A stretch of DNA of 64,000 bases, taken from assembly GCF_001279725.1 (NCBI RefSeq), contig NZ_LGDE01000192.1:1-64000 (forward strand). Reading direction: 5' to 3'. The first letter of the stretch is position 1; each line of letters starts with the position of its first letter. This stretch comes from Streptomyces sp. WM4235. Its GTDB lineage: Bacteria > Actinomycetota > Actinomycetes > Streptomycetales > Streptomycetaceae. Made by a program: the position numbers and the translations under genes. The notes below the pieces were generated by a model, which saw nothing but the letters and a program-made list of their open reading frames with translations, made no database searches and was not told the DNA's origin. Shown here piece by piece: positions 1-6,904 of this stretch.

Positions 1-227
1 GGCGGGGAGGGTGCGGGACGGGATGCGGGACATGGGGTGCGGGACGGGGTTCGCGGCGGGGTATGGGCGCGGCGGAGTGTGGGATGGGGTGGCGCTGCGG
101 GGTGCGAAGGGGGCCGGCCCGGACGTTGCCGGTGGCGCGGGCGGGCGGCCTGTCGGGCTCGGATCCGGGAGGGTGGCGTGCGCGGGTCGGGGCGTGCGCA
201 TGGGTGGGTGGCGGGCCTGTCGACTCC

Positions 228-563
228 CTGCGGGCCCTGCGAGCCCTGCGTGCGCTGTGGGCCCTGCGGGTCCTGTGCGCCTGTGGGCCCTACGTGGCCT
301 GTGTGCCTGTGAGCGCTGCGTGCCCTACGTGGCCTGCGTGCGCTGTGGGCCCTGCGGGTCCTGTGAGCGCTGCGTGTTCTGCGGGCCCTGTGAGCCCTGT
401 GAGCCCTGCGGGTCTGCAGGTGCTGCGGGTCCTACGCGCCTGCGGGCCCTGTGTGCCTGTGAGCGCTGCGGGTCCTACGTGCCTGCGGGCCCTGTGTGCC
501 TGTGAGTGCCGCGTGCCCCACGTGCCTGCGGGCGCCGCATGTCGTGCCCTGCGGGCCCTGTGG
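228..563. repeat. Degenerate 9-bp minisatellite, about 37 units
   Basis: The stretch is built of units close to CCCTGCGGG, mostly 9 bp with occasional 8-bp units, differing by transitions and single deletions. The open frames across it are Cys/Gly/Pro-rich repeats with no recognisable domain and no ribosome binding site, so I treat it as non-coding. Bases 1-227 hold shorter G-rich repeats (units like GTGCGGGACGGG) and no gene I can support. It lies downstream of the minus-strand HAD gene, beyond its terminator. Confidence 0.75.
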
Positions 564-572
564 GCGCATGTG

Positions 573-615
573 AAAAGGCGCGCGGCCCGGCGGTCAACCG
601 GGCCACGCGCCTTTT
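573..615. terminator. Bidirectional hairpin terminator
   Basis: A stem pairs AAAAGGCGCG-CGGCCCGG with CCGGGCC-ACGCGCCTTTT around a 7-nt loop. The A-run on one side and T-run on the other make it a plausible intrinsic terminator in both directions. It lies just after the stop of the minus-strand HAD gene. Confidence 0.85.
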
Positions 616-626
616 CGGTCTGTGGG

Positions 627-1313
627 TCAGACGGCGGGGGTGAGCGTGAGGTGGATGGTTCCGTCCGGGGTCGTGTGTACGCGGATCGACGTCAGGTCGA
701 GCACGTGGGCCGTGGGGCCGTGCGCGGCGGCCCTGGAGCCGATGCCGATGACCCGCATCCCGGCGGCCTGGCCTGCGGCGATACCTGCGGCGGAGTCTTC
801 GAGGACGATGCAGTCGGCCGGATCCACACCCAACTCGGCGGCGCCCTTGAGGAACCCCTCGGGGTCGGGCTTGCTGGCCCCTACCGACTCGGCCGTCACC
901 CGTACCTCGGGCATGGGCAGTGATGCGGCCGTCATCCGGGCCCGGGCCAGCGCGGCGTCGGCGGAGGTGACCAGTGCGTGCGGGAGGTCGGCGATGGCGG
1001 CCATGAACTCCGGCGCGCCGCCGACCGGAACCACGCCGTCGGTGTCGGCGGTCTCGCGGGCGAGCATCTCGACGTTCTCGGCGTGGTTGAGCTCCATCGG
1101 CCGCTCGGGCAGAAGGATGGCCATCGTGGCGTAACCCTGACGCCCGTGGACCACCTTGAGGGCCTCGTGCGGGTCGAGCCCGTGGGATACGGCCCAGTCG
1201 CGCCAGCAGCGTTCGACCACGGCGTCGGAGTTGACGATGGTGCCGTCCATGTCCAGGAGCAGAGCCTTGGCGGTGAGGACGGTCGAGGTCGAGGCGGTGG
1301 TGCTGGCCGGCAT
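627..1313 (-). CDS. HAD-superfamily (subfamily IA) sugar-phosphatase-like hydrolase
   Basis: A 228-residue cytosolic protein of the beta-phosphoglucomutase/2-deoxyglucose-6-phosphatase branch of the HAD superfamily. It shows motif I LLLDMDGTIVNSD near residue 15 (nucleophile and acid Asp), motif II VTSADAA, the motif III lysine in GASKPDPEGF and motif IV LEDSAAGIAAG, with a small alpha-helical cap between motifs I and II. The substrate is probably a small sugar or polyol phosphate but cannot be fixed from sequence. The start at 1313 has a GGAG about ten bases upstream; longer upstream frames would run through a strong leader hairpin (1338-1394) and are rejected. The gene stands alone. Confidence 0.88.
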   Translation of the reverse strand: MPASTTASTSTVLTAKALLLDMDGTIVNSDAVVERCWRDWAVSHGLDPHEALKVVHGRQGYATMAILLPERPMELNHAENVEMLARETADTDGVVPVGGAPEFMAAIADLPHALVTSADAALARARMTAASLPMPEVRVTAESVGASKPDPEGFLKGAAELGVDPADCIVLEDSAAGIAAGQAAGMRVIGIGSRAAAHGPTAHVLDLTSIRVHTTPDGTIHLTLTPAV

Positions 1314-1337
1314 CGGCGGGGCTCCAGACGGGGCGGG

Positions 1338-1394
1338 AAAAAGAACAAGTGGTTCCGCCCACCGGTCAGGGAGTGAAGGCGGAACCACTTTGTT
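1338..1394 (-). promoter_or_regulatory. Terminator-like leader hairpin or paired operator upstream of the HAD gene
   Basis: Read on the minus strand, an approximately 17-bp stem (AACAAAGTGGTTCCGCC pairing with GGCGGAACCACTTGTT, one bulge) is followed by five T residues, and the HAD start codon lies only about 25 nt further on. That is the form of an intrinsic terminator placed as an attenuator. Alternatively, each arm contains a GAAC-N5/6-GTTC palindrome, so it could be two facing operators, or it could simply end the transcript from the gene at 1780-2838. The arm resembles but does not match the T-box consensus. Confidence 0.55.
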
Positions 1395-1691
1395 CCCACA
1401 CGATACAAAATCTGAGGCGGTCCGCGCCACCGTGCGCCCGGCGGGAAGTCCTTCAGGGGTGGGGGTGTGGTGTGGCGTGTGCGGCATTGCTGGTCAACTC
1501 GGCTGGTGAGGTGGCGAGTTGAGAATGCGGCTGCCGGCTCGACGGCCGGGGGCGGTGACGAACGGCACACGACCGAGTCGTCGGCCGGACCCCGATGGGT
1601 CGCCGGGGGGAGACGTCGGTGGCGGGGCGGGTTGCCGGGCGGGCGGGCGTGCGCGCGTGCGACGGGCCGGGCGCCGTTGCGCGAAGCGGCC

Positions 1692-1755
1692 CCGGCTGCG
1701 CCGGGATCTTCGGGGCTCCGCCCCGCACCCCGCGCCTCAAACGCCGGCGAGGCTG
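1692..1755. repeat. Streptomyces-type interspersed intergenic repeat
   Basis: The text around CGGGGCTCCGCCCCGCACCC followed by CGCGCCTCAAACGCCGGCGA matches, from memory, a short GC-rich element scattered between genes in many Streptomyces genomes. It carries a small GGGGCTCCGCCCC hairpin. The rest of 1395-1779 contains nothing further I can support apart from a possible promoter for the HAD leader near 1400-1420. Confidence 0.5.
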
Positions 1756-1779
1756 CAATGGACCGGGGTCGGCGTCCGC

Positions 1780-2838
1780 CTAGCCCTCCAGTGCGCGGCG
1801 GGTGGCGGGGCCGTAGACGCCCCAGGGGTCACCTTGGATGTCGTTGTACCACTGGAACTCCGACACCGCGTTCTCCACCGACCTGCCGTACCTGCCGTCC
1901 ACCCTGCCGCGGTACAGACCCTGCCCCGACAGGAGCTGCTGGAGCTTCTTCACCTCTGATCCGGAGTCTCCGTACGCCAGGGTCGGACCCTGCACCGGCG
2001 GCGGTGGGGGTGACTGGGGCTTGGGGGTGCGGCTCGGCTTCGGCGGAGGGGTCGAGGTGGGCGGCGCGGTGGAACGGGACGTGCTCGGCGTGGGGGAGGG
2101 CGACGCGGAACGCGATGCGCTCGCGCTCGGTGACGCGGAACGGGACGCGGACGGTGACGGCGAGGCCGACCGGCTTGCCTTCGGGCTGGGTGAAGCCTCC
2201 GGCGAACCGGTCGGAGCCAGGCTCGCCACGGGGCCCGACGGCTTCGCGTCCAACAGCGCGGTATCGGTCTTCCCGGGCTCCGAGGATCCCCCCAGCGCCA
2301 GTGCCAGCGCCGTACCACCCAGGGCCACCACGGTGCAGGCGCCTGCCAGGAGCAGGACGAGCCGCTTGCGCTTCCTCGGGCCCCCGCCCCCGCCGGTGGG
2401 ACGGGGCGCGGCGCCCGGCGTGGGGCCCGCAGGGGCCCCGCGCGGGGTGTGCGGAGCCGGGGCGCCGGTCGCCGTGGGCGGGACCGGGCGCAGGGGGATC
2501 GTGTGGTCCGACCAGGCCTGCGGCGGCTGCGGCGGTACGGGTATGCCGTACGCCGGGGTGTCGTGCGAAGGCGCGGCTGCCGGCGGGACCGGGGGCAGCA
2601 GCTCCGTCGGGGCTTCGCCGGGCGGGCCGAACGGGCCGAACGGGTTGCCGGACGATGGCCGGGCCGGATCGGCCATCGCGCCCAGCACCGGCTGCGGGTA
2701 CGCCGAAGCGGATCCCGACTGCCCGGGGTCGGACAGGGATACGTACGGGCGAATGCGCAGGGGGTTGAAACCCGCCCCCGGCGCGCACTCGCAGCCGACG
2801 CCCTCGGCGCCGCATTCTGGACAGCGCTCAGCGCTCAC
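1780..2838 (-). CDS. Membrane-anchored peptidoglycan-binding-domain protein with N-terminal zinc-ribbon-like motif
   Basis: A 352-residue protein. In order: a cytoplasmic Cys cluster (CPECGAEGVGCEC, residues 6-18), a long Pro/Gly/Ala-rich disordered region, a basic stop followed by one membrane helix (LVLLLAGACTVVALGGTALA), a Ser/Pro/Ala-rich extracellular stalk with KASRSASPSP-type repeats, and a C-terminal PG_binding_1 domain (GDSGSEVKKLQQLLSGQGLY onward). It probably senses or anchors to the cell wall from the membrane. The GTG start at 2838 has GGAGG six to seven bases upstream; the longer frame lacks a site. It is divergent from the MFS gene. The zinc-binding assignment is inferred from cysteine spacing only. 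Confidence 0.82.
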   Translation of the reverse strand: MSAERCPECGAEGVGCECAPGAGFNPLRIRPYVSLSDPGQSGSASAYPQPVLGAMADPARPSSGNPFGPFGPPGEAPTELLPPVPPAAAPSHDTPAYGIPVPPQPPQAWSDHTIPLRPVPPTATGAPAPHTPRGAPAGPTPGAAPRPTGGGGGPRKRKRLVLLLAGACTVVALGGTALALALGGSSEPGKTDTALLDAKPSGPVASLAPTGSPEASPSPKASRSASPSPSASRSASPSASASRSASPSPTPSTSRSTAPPTSTPPPKPSRTPKPQSPPPPPVQGPTLAYGDSGSEVKKLQQLLSGQGLYRGRVDGRYGRSVENAVSEFQWYNDIQGDPWGVYGPATRRALEG

Positions 2839-2964
2839 TGGAACCCTCCCTGGCCACTGCCTGCGATTATGCAGACCCGCCAGGCCCGACCCAACCCTCC
2901 CGAGAGGCCATAACCGGACACACCACTCAGGATGGAAATGTTGATCCGGCCTGAGGAGGAGTCG

Positions 2965-5016
2965 ATGGCCCAGGATGTGACCGCATCGGCCGTGCAACCC
3001 GGCCCCGGCGGTGAGCGCGCCTCACGTGACGTACTCGTTTCCATCGGCGCCCTGCTGCTGGGGCTGCTGATCGCCGCACTCGACCAGACCATCGTCTCCA
3101 CCGCCCTGCCGACCATCGTCAGTGAGCTCGGCGGCATGGAGCACCTGTCCTGGGTCGTCACCGCCTACATGCTCGCCTCCACCGCCGCCACGCCGCTGTG
3201 GGGCAAGCTCGGTGACCAGTACGGGCGCAAGAGGCTGTTCCAGTACGCGATCGTGATCTTCCTGATCGGGTCCGCGCTGTGCGGGATCGCCCAGGACATG
3301 GCGCAGCTCATCGGCTTCCGAGCCCTCCAGGGCCTGGGCGGCGGCGGGCTGATGGTGTTGTCCATGGCGATCGTCGGGGACATCGTCCCGCCCCGTGAAC
3401 GCGGCAAGTACCAAGGGCTCTTCGGCGCCGTCTTCGGCGCGACCAGCGTCCTCGGGCCGCTGCTGGGCGGCCTGTTCGTGGACCATCTGACCTGGCGCTG
3501 GGTCTTCTACATCAACATCCCCATCGGTCTCGTCGCCCTCGCCGTCATCGCCGCGGCCCTCCACATCCCGGTGCGCTCCACCAAGCACACCATCGACTAC
3601 CTCGGCACCTTCCTCATCGCCTCCGTCGCCACCTGCCTCGTCCTCGTCGCTTCTCTCGGCGGTACCACCTGGGCCTGGGGTTCGGCCCAGATCATCGGTC
3701 TGGCCGTTCTCGGCGCCGTCCTCCTGGTCGCCTTCGTCCTCGTCGAGCGGCGGGCCGCCGAACCGGTCCTGCCGCTGAAACTGTTCGCGATCCGTACCTT
3801 CACCCTCTGCTCGGTGATCAGCTTCGTCATCGGCTTCGCGATGTTCGGCGCGATGGTCTACCTGCCGACGTTCCTCCAGATCGTCCGGGGCGTCTCGCCG
3901 ACGATGTCCGGCGTCCACATGTTGCCGATGGTGTTCGGCCTGCTGATCGCCTCCACCGTCTCCGGGCAGATCGTCAGCCGCACCGGGCGCTGGAAGGTCT
4001 TCCCGATCGCCGGTACGGGCGTGACCGCCATCGGACTGCTGCTCCTGCACCAGTTGCAGCGCACCAGCTCCGACTGGGAGATGGGGATCTACTTCTTCGT
4101 CTTCGGAACCGGACTCGGCCTGGTCATGCAGGTCCTCGTCCTCGTCGTGCAGAACGCGGTCAGCTACGAGGACCTCGGAGTCGCCACCTCCGGCGCCACC
4201 TTCTTCCGCTCCATCGGAGCCTCCTTCGGCGTCGCCATCTTCGGCACGATCTTCACCAACCGGCTCGACGACCAGCTCTCCTCCGCGCTGGCCGGTGCGC
4301 AGCTGCCGGCCGGTGTGACCGTCGCGGGGCTGGAGGCCGACCCGCGGGCCATCGGAGGACTCCCCGCCGACCTGCGCACCCGGGCGCTCGACGCCTACTC
4401 CACCTCCATCACCGACGTCTTCCTGTATGCCGTGCCCATGGTGCTCGTCGCCTTCGTGGTGGCCTGGTTCCTCAAGGAGGACAAGCTCCGCGCATCCGTC
4501 ACCGCACCCGATGTGACCGAGACCCTCGCCTCCAACCCCGTCCAGCGGTCCTCACACGAAGAGGTCGCCCGCGCCCTGTCGGTCCTCGGGACCCGTGAGG
4601 GCCGCCGGCACGTCTACGAGAAGATCACCGCGAAGGCGGGATACGACCTGTTGCCCGCGTCCAGCTGGATGCTGCTGCGGATCAAGAAGTACGGATCGAC
4701 GGACCCGTCGGTGCTCGCCGACCGCACCGGCGTGCCGATCAAGGTGATCACGGACGCGGCCCGGCAGGTCGAGGGGCGCGGACTCGCGGTACGCGACGGG
4801 CTGTCCCTGGTCCTGACCGACCCGGGCCGTGAGAGCGCCGCCCGGCTGGCCGCCGCCCGGCAGGAATCGCTCGCCGAACTGCTCGGCGACTGGTGGGGCC
4901 CGAACCGGCCGACCGACCTGATCAAGCTGGTCGAGGAACTCAACGCGGAACTGTGCGGATCAGACTCCGAGGAGCCCTACGACACCCTGCCGCGCCGGGA
5001 CCACGCCGCCCCCTGA
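2965..5016 (+). CDS. DHA2/EmrB-type MFS drug exporter with a C-terminal winged-helix-like extension
   Basis: A 683-residue proton-driven exporter of the 14-TM DHA2 family. The family motif [11 protein letters not shown] follows TM2, [18 protein letters not shown] occupies TM1 and the antiporter-like motif [18 protein letters not shown] lies in TM5. Transmembrane helices end near residue 515. Beyond that is an approximately 165-residue soluble tail ([20 protein letters not shown], then [20 protein letters not shown] and [20 protein letters not shown]) whose helix and beta-wing pattern resembles MarR-type winged helices. Ordinary EmrB proteins stop without it. GAGGAGG at 2953-2959 sets the ATG at 2965. 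The cargo is unknown. The tail is an inference from pattern, not a database match. Confidence 0.9.
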   Translation: MAQDVTASAVQPGPGGERASRDVLVSIGALLLGLLIAALDQTIVSTALPTIVSELGGMEHLSWVVTAYMLASTAATPLWGKLGDQYGRKRLFQYAIVIFLIGSALCGIAQDMAQLIGFRALQGLGGGGLMVLSMAIVGDIVPPRERGKYQGLFGAVFGATSVLGPLLGGLFVDHLTWRWVFYINIPIGLVALAVIAAALHIPVRSTKHTIDYLGTFLIASVATCLVLVASLGGTTWAWGSAQIIGLAVLGAVLLVAFVLVERRAAEPVLPLKLFAIRTFTLCSVISFVIGFAMFGAMVYLPTFLQIVRGVSPTMSGVHMLPMVFGLLIASTVSGQIVSRTGRWKVFPIAGTGVTAIGLLLLHQLQRTSSDWEMGIYFFVFGTGLGLVMQVLVLVVQNAVSYEDLGVATSGATFFRSIGASFGVAIFGTIFTNRLDDQLSSALAGAQLPAGVTVAGLEADPRAIGGLPADLRTRALDAYSTSITDVFLYAVPMVLVAFVVAWFLKEDKLRASVTAPDVTETLASNPVQRSSHEEVARALSVLGTREGRRHVYEKITAKAGYDLLPASSWMLLRIKKYGSTDPSVLADRTGVPIKVITDAARQVEGRGLAVRDGLSLVLTDPGRESAARLAAARQESLAELLGDWWGPNRPTDLIKLVEELNAELCGSDSEEPYDTLPRRDHAAP

Positions 5017-5060
5017 ACCCGTGTCGCCCCCTGAGCCCCTGTCGCCCCCTGAATCCCGCC
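5007..5060 (+). repeat. Three 18-bp tandem repeats copying the MFS stop-codon context
   Basis: Units at 5007-5024, 5025-5042 and 5043-5060 all begin CGCCCCCTGA, the last codons and TGA stop (5014-5016) of the MFS gene, then diverge slightly. The array starts inside the coding sequence and runs into the spacer. Confidence 0.8.
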
Positions 5061-5093
5061 TCAGGCCCTATGTGCCGCGGGCCTGTGTGACGA

Positions 5094-5606
5094 CTACACC
5101 AGGGGCTTCTCGAACCAGTGCTCCGCATAGGGGCCGGAGTTGTACGCGGGTATCTCCGCGTACCCGTGCCGTGAGTACAGCGCCCGGGCCTCCACCAGGT
5201 CGGACCGGGTGTCCAGCCGTACGCGCTCGGCGCCCAGCGCGCGGCCCGCGTCCTCCAGGGCGGTGAGCAGCGCCGCCCCGCCTCCGGTACCGCGGGCGCG
5301 CCGGTCGACGTACACCCGCGTGAGCTCGGCGGTGACGGGGTCCAGCAGACGTATGCCGCCGCAGGCCAGGGCCCGGCCGTCGAGTCTGCCGACGACGAAG
5401 CGGCCCGTGGGTGGCAGGAGGTCGTCGGCGGGGAAGTCGAGCATGCCCTGGTCGATCTCCGCCTCGGTGACGGAGCGCTTCCAATACCGCCCGGCGACCT
5501 CCGCGTAGTACGCGCGGCGCAGGGCCGTTCCGTCGGGAGTGGTGAACGGTTCCGGGGCGACCTTCCAGGTGCCCGTGGTGGTGATGGCGTCGTTGTCGCT
5601 GTTCAT
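5094..5606 (-). CDS. GNAT-family N-acetyltransferase
   Basis: A 170-residue acetyl-CoA-dependent acetyltransferase. The GNAT core is visible: beta4 ELTRVYVDRRARGTGGGAAL with the pyrophosphate-binding R-x-x-G-x-G/A loop, helix 3, then RVRLDTRSDLVEARALYSRH and GYAEIPAYN, the usual C-terminal Tyr-containing strand. The acceptor substrate is unknown. The ATG at 5606 lacks a strong Shine-Dalgarno; an upstream ATG at 5696 would add 30 poorly conserved residues overlapping the leader of the divergent SnoaL gene, so the shorter form is preferred. It converges on the MFS gene. Confidence 0.85.
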   Translation of the reverse strand: MNSDNDAITTTGTWKVAPEPFTTPDGTALRRAYYAEVAGRYWKRSVTEAEIDQGMLDFPADDLLPPTGRFVVGRLDGRALACGGIRLLDPVTAELTRVYVDRRARGTGGGAALLTALEDAGRALGAERVRLDTRSDLVEARALYSRHGYAEIPAYNSGPYAEHWFEKPLV

Positions 5607-5713
5607 GGCGTCATTGTGCGAGAGGAGAGGGGAGGTCCGCGTTGGATTATCCACAGGGGCGGGCCGATGATAGTGAAAAGGACAAATCGTGTACATGGAG
5701 GGCGTGAACCGTC

Positions 5714-6130
5714 ATGTCGGAGCATCCTGACTGTGCCCTGATCCGCCGCGGCTACGAGGCTTTCGGCAAGGGCGACCTGGAGGCGTTGGGCGCGATGATG
5801 ACGGCCGACGTCATCCACCACATGCCCGGAAACAACCCGTTGTCGGGGCATCACAAGGGGCGGGAAGCCGTCATGGGCCTCTACCGCCGCCTCGCGGAGG
5901 AGACGAACGGGACGCTCCGGCTCCACCTGGAGTCGGTCATGGCCGACGGCCGCGGCCACGTCATGAGCTTCCACACCGCGCGCGGCGACCGGGGTGACCG
6001 GGGGATCGAGATCCGAGAAGGGCTGTTCTTCACGATCGTCGGGCACAAGATCACCGACATCGACGGCTGCACCGAGGACATCGACGAGGCCGACGCGTTC
6101 TGGTCCGCCCGACCTGACCTGCCGACTTGA
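5714..6130 (+). CDS. SnoaL-like/NTF2-fold (ketosteroid-isomerase-type) protein
   Basis: A 138-residue single-domain alpha+beta-barrel protein. The hallmark start LIRRGYEAFGKGDLEALGAM is followed by the cavity strand VIHHMPGNNPLSGHHKGREA and the closing EIREGLFFTIVGHKITDIDG. Such proteins are small isomerases, hydrolases or ligand binders; nothing here fixes the substrate. GGAGG at 5697-5701 positions the ATG at 5714. It is divergent from the GNAT gene. Its 3' end dissolves into a tandem repeat that begins in the last codons. Confidence 0.82.
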   Translation: MSEHPDCALIRRGYEAFGKGDLEALGAMMTADVIHHMPGNNPLSGHHKGREAVMGLYRRLAEETNGTLRLHLESVMADGRGHVMSFHTARGDRGDRGIEIREGLFFTIVGHKITDIDGCTEDIDEADAFWSARPDLPT

Positions 6131-6360
6131 CGGTCTGATCTGCCGACCTGTCGACCTGCCGATGTGACCTGCCGGCCTGCCGGTGTGGCCTTCCGGCCTG
6201 CCGGTGTGGCCTGCCGGTCTGGCCTGACGATCCGACTGCCGGTCCGATCTGCCGCCTGCCGCCTGCCGCCGCCGGCCGACCCGATGCGACCCGACCCGAC
6301 ATCCGACCCGACCCGATCCGACAGCAGATCCGACCCGCTCAGACCCGCTCCGACCCGACC
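6113..6360 (+). repeat. Degenerate CTGCCGACCTG and CCGACCCGA tandem repeats anchored at the SnoaL stop
   Basis: The first half consists of variants of CTGCCGACCTG and CTGCCGGTGTGG, the second half of CCGACCCGA and CCGATCCGA units. The first unit is the coding text GACCTGCCGACTTGA ending in the stop codon at 6128-6130. No ORF across it looks real. Confidence 0.75.
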
Positions 6361-6363
6361 GGC

Positions 6364-6398
6364 CGGAAGGCCCGGGGCCACGGCCCCCGGGCCTTCCG
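6364..6398. terminator. Strong hairpin terminator
   Basis: A 14-15-bp stem CGGAAGGCCCGGGG pairs with CCCCGGGCCTTCCG between the SnoaL array and the convergent heme oxygenase gene. It has no U-run, as is usual for Streptomyces terminators. Confidence 0.85.
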
Positions 6399-6408
6399 CC
6401 GCGCTCGT

Positions 6409-6738
6409 TCACGCCTGCTTCGGCGCCGCCTGCTGGACGACCTCGAACGACCACACCGAGGACCCGGAGGCCGCCGGCTTCGGCCGCTCGCCGCCACCCG
6501 CGCCGCCGCCCTGGTGGGCCGCCTTCATCGGGCCGTCCATCCACGCCTGGAAGTCCTCCTCGGAACGCCACCGCGTGTAGACGAGGTACTGGTCGGTGCC
6601 CTCCACGGGGCGCAGCAGCTCGAACCACTCGAAGCCGTCCGAACCCTCCACGGCTCCCGCCCGCGAGGCGAAGCGCTGCTCCAGCACCTCTCGCTGCTCG
6701 GCCGGGACGGTCAGTGCGTTGATCTTCACGATGCTCAT
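6409..6738 (-). CDS. MhuD-type heme-degrading monooxygenase (ABM fold)
   Basis: A 109-residue dimeric alpha+beta-barrel (antibiotic biosynthesis monooxygenase) protein. With the start at 6738, Asn7 (MSIVKIN), Trp66 (FQAW) and His75 (KAAH) fall exactly at the positions of the three key residues of Mycobacterium MhuD: the heme-shaping Asn and Trp and the axial His. The segment QRFASRAGAVEGSDGFEWFE and LLRPVEGTDQYLVYTRW is also characteristic. It therefore likely opens heme to release iron in the cytosol. An ATG nine bases upstream would shift the numbering. The C-terminal loop after His75 is Gly-rich (GGGAGGG). No heme transporter is adjacent. Confidence 0.9.
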   Translation of the reverse strand: MSIVKINALTVPAEQREVLEQRFASRAGAVEGSDGFEWFELLRPVEGTDQYLVYTRWRSEEDFQAWMDGPMKAAHQGGGAGGGERPKPAASGSSVWSFEVVQQAAPKQA

Positions 6739-6904
6739 GGACGCCATCCTAGGGATCCGCGAGGGATATCGTCCTTCGGGTAATCAAGTGGTGCGTGGGG
6801 CGCGGCAGCCTGGCGAAGTCGAGGTTGCGGCCGACAGGGCGGGAGGCCGGCGAGGCGTGGCTGACGCGGCAGAGCACAGCGGTGGTGACGGACACGTCGG
6901 GGTC

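Noticed and set aside
11..505. Cys/Gly-rich open frames across the first 0.9 kb on the plus strand
   Set aside because: They are translations of a 9-bp minisatellite with no ribosome binding site or domain.
1338..1394. T-box riboswitch at the HAD gene
   Set aside because: GTGGTTCCGCC resembles the T-box TGGNACCGCG but differs at key bases, the leader is too short and the gene is not an amino-acid gene.
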